Part shown: positions 28,967 to 37,412 of the stretch, in pieces
How the letters are laid out: each line of letters begins with the position of its first letter
How positions within the stretch are numbered: the first letter of the stretch is position 1
DNA from: Micromonospora rifamycinica
GTDB lineage: Bacteria > Actinomycetota > Actinomycetes > Mycobacteriales > Micromonosporaceae
Length of the DNA: 64,000 nt
Assembly (NCBI RefSeq): GCF_900090265.1
Contig: NZ_LT607752.1
Span: 3,782,001 to 3,846,000 of the forward strand
Direction: 5' to 3'
Notes under the pieces: model-generated
What the model was told of the DNA's origin: nothing
Databases searched by the model: none
Seen by the model: the letters and a program-made list of their open reading frames with translations, nothing else
Program-made: the position numbers and the translations under genes

Positions 28967-29290
28967 ATGGCGAAGACCACGGACAGCGCCGGGAGCGCCC
29001 GCAACTGGACGTTCCTCACCAACCACGGTCACGTGCTGCTGGCCATCGCCCGCAACCCCACCGCCCGGCTCCGGGACGTCGCCGAGGAGGTCGGGGTGAC
29101 CGAACGGGCCGCCCAGGCCATCGTCGCGGACCTGGAGTCCGGCGGCTACCTGCGGCGGACCCGGGTCGGTCGGCGCAACGAATACACCATCGACCCGAGC
29201 GGGCACTTCCGGCACCCCGCCGAGGCCGACCGTCAGGTCGGTGACCTGCTCGCCCTCTTCACCCCCGACCACGCCGACCAGGACGGCTGA
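28967..29290 (+). CDS. Winged-helix (MarR/HTH-type) transcriptional regulator
   Basis: 107 residues, leaderless start at 28967. The helix-turn-helix is visible as LRDVAEEVGVTERAAQAIVADLESGGYLRRTRVGRRNEYTI (about 34-72), a winged helix with the wing at RVGRRNEY. A helical tail (VGDLLALF) may dimerise. Ligand and targets are unknown. The divergent carbonic anhydrase gene is 220 bp away and could be a target, but nothing in the sequence proves it. Confidence 0.85.
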   Translation: MAKTTDSAGSARNWTFLTNHGHVLLAIARNPTARLRDVAEEVGVTERAAQAIVADLESGGYLRRTRVGRRNEYTIDPSGHFRHPAEADRQVGDLLALFTPDHADQDG

Positions 29291-29490
29291 CCCGACGGCC
29301 CACCCCGCCCCGGGCATGCCCGGGCCGCCAGGGAGCCCGGCGGCCCACCGCGCCACCCGACCGGGTCGAGCCACCGGACCGAGCCGGTCCGGGACACCAC
29401 ACCGGGTCGAGGCACCGCATGCGGTCGGGCCGGGCCACCGCACGGGGCGGCGACCCGGCCCTGCGGACGACCGCCGGGTCGGCGGCCCGC

Positions 29491-30111
29491 TCAGCAGAAG
29501 CTGCCGGCCTGCCCGCCGCCGTCCTGCCGGGTGGTGCGGAAGTCGCAGAGGTCGTAGCCGTTGGCGGTGAGCGCCGCCTTCGCCGCCGTCGTCTGCGCCC
29601 CGGTCAGCGCGGGCTCGCGGGACAGGACGAAGCCGGTGCTGCGGTCCGGGTCACCGACGACCGCCCACCGGTAGTCGGGGTCGAGCCCGATCACCACGTA
29701 GTTCGGACCGCCCAGGTAGATCCAGCGGCTGCCGAGCTTGAGGAACGACACGGTCAGCGCCGAGTCGGCCGGCGGGTTCTCGCTGCGCGCCCGACCGGTC
29801 ACCGCGCTGGTGGTGCCGACGATGGTCTGGCAGGTGTTGCGCACCCCGACGGTTCCGTCGGGCTGTACGTCGTAGCGGGCCCGGACGTTCTTGTAGCACT
29901 GGATCTCGAAGATCGCCGGAACGGCGGCGACCTGGTACCAGTCACCCGCGTACCGCTCGACGTCGACCTCGGCGACCGGGGTGAGCGGTCCGGTGTCGAC
30001 GGTGGTCGGCGCGGCCTGCGCGGGTACGGCGGTGGCCAGCACCGTCGTGGTGGCGACGGCGGTGGCCAGCACCTTCGCGGTGGCGACGGCGGCCTGACGA
30101 CGTACTCCCAT
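29491..30111 (-). CDS. Secreted lipocalin family protein
   Basis: 206 residues from the ATG at 30111 with GGAGGA upstream. The signal peptide (1-33) has a core built from a tandem 10-residue repeat. The mature part is a bacterial lipocalin: VERYAGDWYQVAAVP (the GxW motif), CYKNVRARYDV, then LKLGSRWIYLGGPNYVVIGLDPDYRWAVVGDP and a C-terminal Cys pair (LCDF and GSFC). Lipocalins bind small hydrophobic molecules. It is exported; the ligand is unknown. It stands alone. Confidence 0.9.
   Translation of the reverse strand: MGVRRQAAVATAKVLATAVATTTVLATAVPAQAAPTTVDTGPLTPVAEVDVERYAGDWYQVAAVPAIFEIQCYKNVRARYDVQPDGTVGVRNTCQTIVGTTSAVTGRARSENPPADSALTVSFLKLGSRWIYLGGPNYVVIGLDPDYRWAVVGDPDRSTGFVLSREPALTGAQTTAAKAALTANGYDLCDFRTTRQDGGGQAGSFC
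30031..30090. repeat. 30-bp tandem duplication inside a signal peptide
   Basis: The unit at 30031-30060 is repeated at 30061-30090 with two differences. It codes, on the minus strand, two consecutive ten-residue blocks (AVATAKVLAT then AVATTTVLAT) of the lipocalin signal peptide, so it keeps frame and lengthens the hydrophobic core. Confidence 0.93.
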
Positions 30112-30341
30112 TGGATGGTCTCCTCCGGTCTGTCGGTCCCGGCGCGGCGGGGCGTCGCGCCGTCGGGGAAGTTCCCGGACCGAGCGGGGGGAAACTGTCG
30201 GCCTTGTCATCCCTGTCGATGCATCCAGGAGCAGGTCGGCGTACGTATCCCGGGTGGGAACGGTCCGTCCACAGGGCACACCGTGGCCCGGGTCACCTGG
30301 CCGACCGGGTCGCCGACGCTGCGCGGACGGTCAGGTAGGGA

Positions 30342-30347
30342 TAGGTT
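30342..30347 (+). promoter_or_regulatory. -10 box of a leaderless gene
   Basis: TAGGTT ends 6 nt before the GTG at 30354; no ribosome site is visible. Confidence 0.55.
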
Positions 30348-30353
30348 GGACGG

Positions 30354-30731
30354 GTGATCCGCGTAGCCTCCACCCGGCCCGTCTGGGTGTCGAGGCTGCG
30401 CGACCTGACCCGGCTGGCGGTCACCGCGCTGGTGCTCGCCGTCGGCCTCGGCGGCCTGTTCGCCGCCACCACCGACGGCCCGGCCGCCGCTGCCACCCGC
30501 CCGCCCGTGGTGACCTCCCGGGTGGCTGCGCTACCCACCGACACCCGGCCCGGTGACGACCGACCCGTGGACACCCGTCCCGGGTCCGGGCGGCCCGCCC
30601 CCGATCCCATCCGGCCGCTGCCGGCCGGGTCCGCCGCCGAGCCCACGGTCCGACCCGCCGCGCGGGTGGACGTGGCGACGCCGGACCCGCTCCGGGACGC
30701 CACCGGCCGGCGCGGCCCGCCCCGGAGCTGA
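30354..30731 (+). CDS. Hypothetical exported Pro/Arg-rich protein
   Basis: 125 residues with a leaderless GTG start. An N-terminal membrane segment (LAVTALVLAVGLGGLFAAT, about 21-40) precedes a low-complexity tail of Pro, Thr, Asp and Arg (TDTRPGDDRPVDTRPG). No domain is recognisable. The tail may be disordered on the outer face of the membrane. The reading frame shows normal GC-rich third positions, but conservation cannot be judged here. Confidence 0.55.
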   Translation: MIRVASTRPVWVSRLRDLTRLAVTALVLAVGLGGLFAATTDGPAAAATRPPVVTSRVAALPTDTRPGDDRPVDTRPGSGRPAPDPIRPLPAGSAAEPTVRPAARVDVATPDPLRDATGRRGPPRS

Positions 30732-31019
30732 GCGGGGCGGCACCCCTCGGCACCCCCGTGCCCGTCCGACCGGCGCGCCCGGACCGACCCGACCGCGCCC
30801 GGGTCCGAGCCCGAGCCTGAGCCGAGTCCGGCCCTGAGCCAGGTCCCGAGCCAGGTACGGGTCAGGCACCGGTCCGAGCCGGTCGAACCCGGCCCGAGCC
30901 CGATCCGGACCGGGCTGGACCGGGTCCGGTCCGCTCAGGACACGCCGCCCGCAGCTCCCGCCCCTACCGGCCAGGTTCCCCTTCCGTCCACGTCGATGTC
31001 CCACCGTGAGGTGCTGGTG
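30732..31019. other. Low-complexity intergenic region
   Basis: From about 30790 to 30930 this holds degenerate GAGCC / GGTCCG repeats (for example CCGAGCCCGAGCCTGAGCC) with no open gene that I trust. No promoter or terminator is obvious. Confidence 0.55.
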
Positions 31020-31817
31020 ATGCAGACCGTCTTCTCCGCCGTCCTACCCGACGTCCCCGCCGCCGCCGGAATCTGGCTGATCCTGCTCGCCGTCGCGGCC
31101 GTCGCCGTCGCGGTCCTGGTGGTCCGCCCCGACCGGTTCCGGCCGGCGGTGGGCGGCCGGTTCCGGGCCGCCGCCCTGCCCACCGACCCCGAGCGCGCCG
31201 AGCAGCTCCGGGAGCACACCCGGTACGCCGAGGAGGTCGCCGTGGCGGCCGAGCGGGCGGGCACCACCGCCGACCGGCTGCGCGCCGAGTGGCTGACCGC
31301 CCAGGAGGAGGTCGAGTCGGCCTGGACGGCGCTGGAGGGGGCCGAGGCGCACCTGCGCCGGCTCGCCGCCGCCGCGGTCATGCCGCTGCCGCACACCGGC
31401 CAGACCCCGGCCGAGTACGCCGACCGGGAGCGCTGGCTGCACCGGGCCGCCGTGGACGCGCACCGTCGGGGCGAGCTGTCGGACGCGCAGCTCGACGACG
31501 TCTTCGCGCACCGCGCCGGCTGGGATCCGCGCCGGCACCCGGTGGAGCAGGAGCTGGTGCTGCGTCGCGCGACGCGGGACCACCTGGCGGCCCGGCACCG
31601 GACGGCGGTCGCCCGGGAGCAGGCGGCCTGGCGGGCCGCCGACCTGGCCGGCGCGGCGGCCCGCAGCCTGCGGGACGAGGCGTTCGCCGCGCGCGACCGC
31701 CGACCGGAGCGGGCCGAGTCGGTGCTGCCGATGTCGGAGAGCCCGCGCCCGTCGGCGGAAACCACCCGGGAGAATCCCACCGTGGCCCGCGGCCGGGCCG
31801 CCGTGGCCGCCTACTGA
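31020..31817 (+). CDS. Membrane-anchored helical protein of unknown function
   Basis: 265 residues from ATG 31020 (an ATG at 30996 is possible). One N-terminal membrane helix (WLILLAVAAVAVAVLVV) is followed by long Ala/Glu/Arg-rich helices likely to form a coiled coil (YAEEVAVAAERAG, LTAQEEVESAWTALEGAEAHL). A conserved-looking block (ERWLHRAAVDAHRRGELSDAQL, then HRAGWDPRRHPVEQEL) lies in the middle. I do not recognise the family. It faces the cytoplasm or cell surface depending on orientation, which is unclear. Confidence 0.75.
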   Translation: MQTVFSAVLPDVPAAAGIWLILLAVAAVAVAVLVVRPDRFRPAVGGRFRAAALPTDPERAEQLREHTRYAEEVAVAAERAGTTADRLRAEWLTAQEEVESAWTALEGAEAHLRRLAAAAVMPLPHTGQTPAEYADRERWLHRAAVDAHRRGELSDAQLDDVFAHRAGWDPRRHPVEQELVLRRATRDHLAARHRTAVAREQAAWRAADLAGAAARSLRDEAFAARDRRPERAESVLPMSESPRPSAETTRENPTVARGRAAVAAY

Positions 31818-31913
31818 ACCGACCCGCCGTAGGCCCGCCCGCCGTAGGCTCACCGGTCATAGGCCCGCCCGTCGCATCGACCACGGACGGCGGCGCGGTG
31901 CCCGGTGCTCGGC

Positions 31914-31919
31914 TAGCGT
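31914..31919 (+). promoter_or_regulatory. -10 box of a leaderless gene
   Basis: TAGCGT ends 7 nt before the ATG at 31927, with no Shine-Dalgarno sequence. Confidence 0.58.
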
Positions 31920-31926
31920 TGCGGGC

Positions 31927-32292
31927 ATGTCCGGGGAGATGTGGGCGCTCGTGGTGGTCGGTGGCGTCCTGGCGCTGGCGACGTTGGTCGGTGCGGTGCT
32001 GCTGGCGGTACGGGTGGTCCGCACCCGACGGTTGCTGGGCACGCTCGGCGTGGGCGGCAGGGTGGCCTTCTACGGCGCGTTGATCTACACGGTCCTCCCC
32101 GTCGACGTGTTGCCCGACCCGATCTACCTGGACGACATGGGTGTGCTGGCCGGCGCGCTGTTCTACCTGACCCGGCTGGTCCACCGGCGCCGGACGGCCG
32201 ACCGCCGGGTGCCCGGCCAGCCGGACACCGCGCTCCCGGGCCGCTCCGGTGTCCCGCCAGAGCCGGGCCAGGCCCGCCGGATCGTGTCATGA
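31927..32292 (+). CDS. DUF1232 membrane protein
   Basis: 121 residues, leaderless start. The N-terminal membrane helix (about 6-29) is followed by the DUF1232 core with its signature YTVLPVDVLPDPIYLDDMGVL (about 54-74). A second hydrophobic stretch ends near ALFYL, and the tail is polar and Pro-rich. DUF1232 proteins are small membrane proteins without a proven activity. The next gene begins 46 nt later. Confidence 0.87.
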   Translation: MSGEMWALVVVGGVLALATLVGAVLLAVRVVRTRRLLGTLGVGGRVAFYGALIYTVLPVDVLPDPIYLDDMGVLAGALFYLTRLVHRRRTADRRVPGQPDTALPGRSGVPPEPGQARRIVS

Positions 32293-32338
32293 TCAGAGCC
32301 GAGCCGGGGCGACGTCGGCCACGAGACGGGGAACGGAC

Positions 32339-32764
32339 ATGGCCGGTAGGCATCGGTTGGACCGCTACGACGAGCGGGTTCTCGCGTTCTGCCGGGAACG
32401 GCACCTGGCCACGCTGACCACGCTGCGCGCCGACGGCACACCGCACGTGGTACCGGTCGGGGTGACCTACGACCCGGCGGCCGGGCTGGCCCGGGTGATC
32501 ACGTCCGGCGGCTCGGCCAAGGCCCGGCTGGTCGCCGCCGCCGGCCCGGCGGGGGTGCCGGTGGCCGCCTGCCACGTCGACGGCCGTCGGTGGCTGACCA
32601 TCGAGGGGCGGGCGGTGCTGCGCACGGACGCCGCCGCGGTGGCCGAGGCGGAGCGCCGGTACGCCGAGCGCTACCGGCAGCCGCGCCCCAACCCGGAGCG
32701 GGTGGTCATCGAGATCACCGTGACCCGCCTGCTCGGCGCCCTCCCGCCTCCGGTATCGGTCTGA
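32339..32764 (+). CDS. PPOX-class flavin/F420-dependent oxidoreductase
   Basis: 141 residues from ATG 32339 with GGGGAA 5 nt upstream. It is a split-barrel PNPOx-like fold, with LATLTTLRADGTPHVVPVGVTYD (about 23-45) and later CHVDGRRWLTIEGRAVLRTD. The family includes F420-dependent enzymes, and actinomycetes make F420, so F420 use is plausible but unproven. It is probably co-transcribed with the DUF1232 gene. Confidence 0.85.
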   Translation: MAGRHRLDRYDERVLAFCRERHLATLTTLRADGTPHVVPVGVTYDPAAGLARVITSGGSAKARLVAAAGPAGVPVAACHVDGRRWLTIEGRAVLRTDAAAVAEAERRYAERYRQPRPNPERVVIEITVTRLLGALPPPVSV

Positions 32765-32942
32765 CGTCCGTCCCCACCGGACGGACCGGCCACCCACGCG
32801 GACCGGCCACCCACGCGGACCGGTCGGGACGGCTGCGGGTGCCGGCCGTTCACTCATCGACGGCGGCGGGTTCGGCCGACCCGGGATGGGTACAGGCCCC
32901 GGCAGGGAGCCGATCCGTCCGCAACCGGTAAGGGGCACCGAG

Positions 32943-33569
32943 ATGAGCAACGCACAGGCCGGCACGGAACAGGACGTCGTCGATGTGCTGACCGCCGACC
33001 ACCACGAGATAGCGACGATCCTGGTAGAGCTGGAGTCCCGGCAGGGCAGCGCGGAACACCGCCGCCGACTGGCCGACGTGCTGATCGCCGAGCTGGTCCG
33101 GCACGCGGTCGCCGAGGAGATGTACGTCTATCCGGCTGCCCGCCGGGCGTTGCCCGACGGTGACCAGCTCGCCGAACACGAGATCGCCGAACACGCCGCG
33201 GCCGAGCGGACGCTGAAGGAACTGGAGCCGCTGGACCCGTCCTCGGCCCGCTTCGAGCCGCTGATCAGCCATCTCACCAAGACCATCCGGCACCACGTGC
33301 GCGAGGAGGAGGCGGAGCTCTTCCCCCGGCTGCGGGCCGCCGTCGCCCATGAGGAACTCGTCGAGCTGGCCGAGCGGGTACAGGCGGCCAAGCGGCACCT
33401 GCCGACCCGCCCGCATCCCGGCACCCCGGACCACCCGCCGGCGAACCGGCTGCTGCACCCCGGCGCCGGTCTGGTCGACCGGATCAGGGACGCGCTGAGC
33501 GGGCGCCCCACCACCCTGGCCGAGCTGGCCGACCCGCAGGACTCCGAGCTGGCCGACCCGCGGGGCTGA
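32943..33569 (+). CDS. Hemerythrin-like HHE domain protein
   Basis: 208 residues from ATG 32943 with AGGGG upstream. The four-helix HHE domain (about 12-150) supplies di-iron ligands at DHHEI (His20-21), RHAVAEEMYVYP, EHEIAEHAAAE and HHVREEEAELFP. It could sense or scavenge oxygen or reactive species in the cytoplasm. The C-terminal end contains a 24-bp tandem duplication (33522-33545 and onward) giving ELADP twice just before the stop. Confidence 0.92.
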   Translation: MSNAQAGTEQDVVDVLTADHHEIATILVELESRQGSAEHRRRLADVLIAELVRHAVAEEMYVYPAARRALPDGDQLAEHEIAEHAAAERTLKELEPLDPSSARFEPLISHLTKTIRHHVREEEAELFPRLRAAVAHEELVELAERVQAAKRHLPTRPHPGTPDHPPANRLLHPGAGLVDRIRDALSGRPTTLAELADPQDSELADPRG

Positions 33570-33571
33570 GG

Positions 33572-33617
33572 GGGCGGTGGTCGCCGCCGGGTACCCCGCC
33601 GGAGGCGACCACCGCCC
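33572..33617. terminator. Convergent terminator hairpin
   Basis: A perfect 14-bp stem (33572-33585 with 33604-33617) lies between the hemerythrin-like gene and the convergent ferredoxin gene, only 3 bp from each stop codon. The loop is itself partly self-complementary. Confidence 0.8.
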
Positions 33618-33619
33618 GG

Positions 33620-33850
33620 TCACGGTTCCGGAGCGATCCGGCTGTCGTCCGCCGCGTCGGACACCACGATCGCCTCCATCGGGCACGACTCGGCCGCGTT
33701 CAGCACCGGGTCCGCCGGGGCGATCCGCTCGGCCAGTGGTCGGGACAACCCGTCCACCAGTACGAAGTGGGCCGGGGCGTAGCCCGCGCAGATCCCCGCC
33801 CCGATGCACCGGGCCGGGTCCACGTGCACCCGCCAGCCCTGCTCCCCCAT
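33620..33850 (-). CDS. [3Fe-4S]-type ferredoxin paired with a cytochrome P450
   Basis: 76 residues from the ATG at 33850, chosen because AAGGAAGG lies 8 nt upstream (a GTG at 33859 is also in frame). Cluster ligands are Cys15 and Cys21 (CIGAGIC) and Cys56 (SCP). The second Cys of a 4Fe motif is replaced by Ala18, as usual for P450 ferredoxins. It should pass electrons to the P450 encoded 20 bp upstream in the same operon. No reductase gene is nearby. Confidence 0.93.
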   Translation of the reverse strand: MGEQGWRVHVDPARCIGAGICAGYAPAHFVLVDGLSRPLAERIAPADPVLNAAESCPMEAIVVSDAADDSRIAPEP

Positions 33851-33869
33851 CTGCCCCACCTTCCTTCCG

Positions 33870-35078
33870 CTACCAGCCGACGGGCAACGCCGTCAGGCCC
33901 CGGACCAACAGACCGGTCTTCCAGGTCAGTGCCGACTCGGGCACGGCGAGCCGCAGGCCCGGCGTACGGTCCAGCAGCGTCTCCAGGACCACCTGGAGTT
34001 CCATCCGGGCCAGCTGGGCGCCGATGCAGTGGTGCGGGCCGTGCCCGAAGGCGAGGTGCGGGTTCGTCTCCCGGCCGAGGTCCAACCGGTCGGCGTCGGG
34101 GAACACCGTCTCGTCCCGGTTGGCCGAGGGGATGGAGACCAGCACCGGCTCACCGGCCCGGACCAGCACCCCACCGAGTTCGACGTCCACCAGGGCGTAC
34201 CGGGCGAACGCGGCGGTGGCGCCCAGCGGGACGAAGCGCAGCAGTTCCTCCACGGCGGACGGCACCAGGGCCGGGTCGGCGCACAACCGCTGCCAGGCGT
34301 CCGGCTCGGTGAGCAGGACGTAGACCAGGTTGGGGATCTGGGTCACGGTGGTCTCGTGCCCGGCGGCCAGCAGCCCCGCCGCGAGGCGCACCATCTCCTC
34401 CTCGGTGAGCCGGTCGGCGTTCTCGTCCCGGGCCCGGACCATCGCCCCGATCAGGTCGTCGGTGGGCGTCACCCGCCGCTGGGCGATCAGCCCCGCCATG
34501 TACGACAGGAGCTGGTCGAGGTAGCTCTGCGCCACCTCCGGCCGCAGCGACGTGGTCGACACGATCGCCTCCGACCAGGTGTGGAACCGGTCCTGGTCGG
34601 CCACCGGCACCCCGAGCAGGTCGCAGATCACCCGGATGGGCAGCGGGGTGGCGAGGTGCGTGACGAGATCGGCGGGCGACCCGGCGGCGAGCATGCCGGT
34701 GACCAGCTCCTCGGCCAGCTCCCGGGTACGCGGACGCAGCTCCTCGACCCGGCGGGCGGTGAACGCCTTGGCCGCCAACCGACGCAGTCGACTGTGCTCG
34801 GGCGGGTCCATCCCGAGGATGCCGGCCTCCCGCTGGTAGGGGACGCTGCGCGGTTCGTCGCGCCCGACGGCGGCGGCCCGGCTGAACCGCAGGTCACCCA
34901 GGACGGTCCGCACGTCGGCGTGCCGGGTGGCCAGCCAGGCCGGCTCCCCGAACGGGAGCTGGACCCGGACCAGCGGCTCGTCGCGGCGCAGCTCGGCCAG
35001 GCGGGGGTCGACGTCGAGCCGGTGCGGATCGCTGAACGGATAGGGCCGGGCGATCGTGGCGTGCGTTGTCTCGGTCAC
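33870..35078 (-). CDS. Cytochrome P450 monooxygenase
   Basis: 402 residues from a GTG behind GAGGGAG. It has all P450 hallmarks: I-helix AGHETT, K-helix ExxR (EELLR), and the heme loop FGHGPHHCIGAQLAR with Cys near 350. Size and motifs fit the soluble bacterial CYP105/107 type that hydroxylates secondary metabolites or xenobiotics. No biosynthetic cluster surrounds it, so the substrate is unknown. The ferredoxin follows in the same transcript. Confidence 0.95.
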   Translation of the reverse strand: MTETTHATIARPYPFSDPHRLDVDPRLAELRRDEPLVRVQLPFGEPAWLATRHADVRTVLGDLRFSRAAAVGRDEPRSVPYQREAGILGMDPPEHSRLRRLAAKAFTARRVEELRPRTRELAEELVTGMLAAGSPADLVTHLATPLPIRVICDLLGVPVADQDRFHTWSEAIVSTTSLRPEVAQSYLDQLLSYMAGLIAQRRVTPTDDLIGAMVRARDENADRLTEEEMVRLAAGLLAAGHETTVTQIPNLVYVLLTEPDAWQRLCADPALVPSAVEELLRFVPLGATAAFARYALVDVELGGVLVRAGEPVLVSIPSANRDETVFPDADRLDLGRETNPHLAFGHGPHHCIGAQLARMELQVVLETLLDRTPGLRLAVPESALTWKTGLLVRGLTALPVGW

Positions 35079-35079
35079 C

Positions 35080-35207
35080 GGGGTGCTCCCTCTTGTCGAC
35101 GGCCCGCGGTGCCGCGCGCCGACCCACTCCGCACAACTCCACGGTGAGTCATGCCCCGACTGCGGATAGTAGCGAGATCCGTCGATAGTTGCCAGGGGTG
35201 CTCCCTC
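35080..35207. repeat. Separated 13-bp direct repeat duplicating the P450 ribosome-binding segment
   Basis: GGGGTGCTCCCTC occurs at 35080-35092, where its complement holds the GAGGGAG ribosome site of the P450 gene, and again at 35195-35207 in the upstream region. GTCGAC follows each within 2 nt. The rest of the 290-bp divergent region shows TACTAT as a possible P450 -10 (minus strand, about 35168) and nothing else clear. Confidence 0.7.
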
Positions 35208-35368
35208 GTCGACACCACCCTGCCGGTCCCTGACGACGTGCGGGTGTGGCCCGCCGTCCGGGTGGGACCGTCCTGAACGGAACCGACCCGCCGGCGCGGC
35301 GTTGAGTCACCGGGTGTCGCGGCCGACCGGGTCGGGTATCGACCCCGCCGACACCGAGGAGGATCGAC

Positions 35369-36535
35369 GTGGTCGAGGACGATGCCGGGCGGACGCCCGA
35401 GGTGACGGCTGCGGGTGCCCGCCCGAGCCCACGGCAGGCCTGGGCGGCGCTGCCCTGGCTGGTCCGTACGGCGGTGGTGTGGAGCGCCTGCCTGGTGGTC
35501 GTGGTGGTCGGGCTCTACCTGCTGGGGAAGGTCGCGGTGCTGCTGGCCCCGCTGGCCATCGCGGTGGCGGTGACCCTCTTCCTCACCGCGTTGCTGGACC
35601 CGGTGCTGCTGGGCCTGCGTCGGTTGCGGGTGCCCGCCGCGCCCGCCGCGCTGCTGACCGTCCTGCTGCTTCTCGGGGTACTGGTCGGGGTGGGGGTGCT
35701 GGTGTGGAACCTGACCGCCGCCCAGTTCGGTGAGTTGAGCCAGCAGCTCGACGAGGGGCTGCAACGCTCCCGCGACGTCGTCACCGGGACGCTGCCGGTC
35801 AGTGACGCCCAACTCGACAAGCTGGTCGGGCAGGTCCGCGACGGTCTGGGCGGCGGCACCCCCGATCCGGTCGGCGGGGCGCGGACGGCCGCCGAGGTGT
35901 TCGGCTCCGCCCTGCTCGCCCTGGTGCTGCTGTTCTTCCTGCTCAAGGACGGCCGGTCGATGTGGCACTGGGTGTTGCGCCGGTTGACCGGTCCGAACCG
36001 TACGGTGACCGCCGAGGCGGGCCGGGTCGGCTGGCGCACCCTGGGCTCGTACAGCCGGGGCACGATGATCATCGCGGCCATCGACGCGATCGGCATCGGG
36101 CTGGCGCTGGTGCTGCTCGGGGTGCCGTTGGCGCTGCCGCTGGCGCTGATCACCTTCCTGGGCGGCTTCGTCCCGATCATCGGGGCGACGGTGGCCGGGG
36201 CGGTCGCCGTGCTGGTGGCGTTGGCCGCCAATGGTCCGACGACCGCGCTGCTGGTGCTGGCGGCGGTGATCGCCGTGCAGCAGGTCGAGGGCAACCTGCT
36301 GGAGCCGTTGATCATGAAGCGGCAGGTGCAGCTGCACCCCGCGGTGATCCTGGTGGTGGTCACGGCGGGCACGCTGATCGCCGGCGTCGCCGGCGCGTTC
36401 GTCTCGGTGCCGATCGCGGCGGTCGCCTACCGGGTGGTCGACACCGTTCAGCGGCACCGCGAGCGGGCCGCGTCGACCCCGCCGGAGGACCGGCCGCACC
36501 ACGGCCGCGACGACCCGCCCGCCGCCCCGGCCTGA
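35369..36535 (+). CDS. AI-2E family transporter
   Basis: 388 residues from a GTG with GAGGAGG 6 nt upstream. About eight membrane helices in the family's arrangement: a helix near 38-55, a hydrophobic pair 60-80 and 90-115, a soluble middle part (about 118-180), then FGSALLALVLLFFLLKDG and a bundle of helices with FLGGFVPIIGATVAGA and QQVEGNLLEPLIMKRQVQLHP. Members export quorum signals or act as sodium/proton antiporters; the role here is open. It is divergent from the P450 gene. Confidence 0.92.
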   Translation: MVEDDAGRTPEVTAAGARPSPRQAWAALPWLVRTAVVWSACLVVVVVGLYLLGKVAVLLAPLAIAVAVTLFLTALLDPVLLGLRRLRVPAAPAALLTVLLLLGVLVGVGVLVWNLTAAQFGELSQQLDEGLQRSRDVVTGTLPVSDAQLDKLVGQVRDGLGGGTPDPVGGARTAAEVFGSALLALVLLFFLLKDGRSMWHWVLRRLTGPNRTVTAEAGRVGWRTLGSYSRGTMIIAAIDAIGIGLALVLLGVPLALPLALITFLGGFVPIIGATVAGAVAVLVALAANGPTTALLVLAAVIAVQQVEGNLLEPLIMKRQVQLHPAVILVVVTAGTLIAGVAGAFVSVPIAAVAYRVVDTVQRHRERAASTPPEDRPHHGRDDPPAAPA

Positions 36536-36557
36536 GCCCGCCCCACGATCGTCACCA

Positions 36558-36606
36558 GGGGGCGACGTCGTGGTGTCCAAAGCCCGGACACCACCACGTC
36601 GCCCCC
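36558..36606. terminator. Convergent terminator hairpin
   Basis: 21-bp arms (36558-36578 with 36586-36606) pair with one mismatch around a 7-nt loop, between the AI-2E-family gene and the convergent hydrolase gene. Confidence 0.85.
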
Positions 36607-36631
36607 GTCGCGCGTCGCCCTCCCGGCGCGG

Positions 36632-37288
36632 TCAGGCCGGGACGGGGAGGTGCCGGGTGAACCACTCGGCGGCGGCGTCCGCGACCTGGTCGAGGGTGCC
36701 CGGCTCCTCGAACAGGTGGCCGGCACCGGGCACCATCCGCAGTTCGTGCGGGGCGGCCAGCCGCTCGGCGGCCTGCTCGTTCAGCGCGATCACCTGGTCG
36801 TCGCGGCCACCCACCAGCAGCAGCGTCGGCGCGCGTACCCCGGCCAGGGCCGGACCGGCCAGATCCGGCCGGCCGCCCCGGGACACCACCGCGGCGATCC
36901 GCTGCGGGCGTCCGGCGGCGGTCACCAGGGCGGCGGCGGCACCGGTGCTCGCCCCGAACAGGCCGACCGGCAGCCGACCCAGCGCGGGTTCGGCGGTGAG
37001 CCAGTCGACGGTCCCGGCGAGCCGACCGGCCAGCAGGTCGATGTCGAAACGCTGAACGGCGGTCCGGGCGTCGATCGCCTCCTCCTCCGCGGTGAGCAGG
37101 TCCACCAGCACGGTCACCAGCCTGCGGCGCTGGAGCACCCGGGCCACCGCCACGTTGCGCGGGCTGTGCCGGGAACTGCCGCTGCCGTGGGCGAAGAGCA
37201 CCACCCCCGTCGCGTCGTCCGGCCCGTCGACGTCCGCCGGCAGCCTGGCGTCCCGCAGCGACACCGTCGCCTCGGCGCGTACCCCCAT
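36632..37288 (-). CDS. Alpha/beta hydrolase (dienelactone hydrolase-like)
   Basis: 218 residues. The oxyanion loop FAHGSGSS, nucleophile elbow GASTG (Ser about 116), acid in GGRDDQV and His in GAGHLFEE complete a catalytic triad. The pattern matches the dienelactone-hydrolase-like proteins that in some actinobacteria are fused to a phosphoribosyltransferase; here it stands alone. The substrate is unknown. It is divergent from the MerR gene and shares its 124-bp promoter region. Confidence 0.88.
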   Translation of the reverse strand: MGVRAEATVSLRDARLPADVDGPDDATGVVLFAHGSGSSRHSPRNVAVARVLQRRRLVTVLVDLLTAEEEAIDARTAVQRFDIDLLAGRLAGTVDWLTAEPALGRLPVGLFGASTGAAAALVTAAGRPQRIAAVVSRGGRPDLAGPALAGVRAPTLLLVGGRDDQVIALNEQAAERLAAPHELRMVPGAGHLFEEPGTLDQVADAAAEWFTRHLPVPA

Positions 37289-37352
37289 GGTGCCGCCCCC
37301 TCCCGGTCGTGCGGTCGGCCGTGGTTACCCGCCCGGTGGACGCTCTCACCCG

Positions 37353-37383
37353 TTGCCTTGACACCGGCGACAAGGTCTAGCGT
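37353..37383 (+). promoter_or_regulatory. MerR-type promoter with a 19-bp spacer and central dyad operator
   Basis: TTGCCT (37353-37358) and TAGCGT (37378-37383) are separated by 19 bp, the over-long spacer that MerR activators correct by twisting DNA. The dyad CCTTG-N10-CAAGG (37356-37375), with CCGG at its centre, lies over the spacer. This is the layout expected for autoregulation by the MerR protein encoded 30 bp downstream. Confidence 0.78.
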
Positions 37384-37412
37384 GACCTCGGGAACGCCGC
37401 CGAGGAGGTCGG

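Noticed and set aside
37358-37383. TTGACA (37358) paired with TAGCGT as an ordinary promoter for merR
   Set aside because: The spacer would be 14 bp, too short. TTGCCT with a 19-bp spacer fits MerR geometry and is centred on the dyad.
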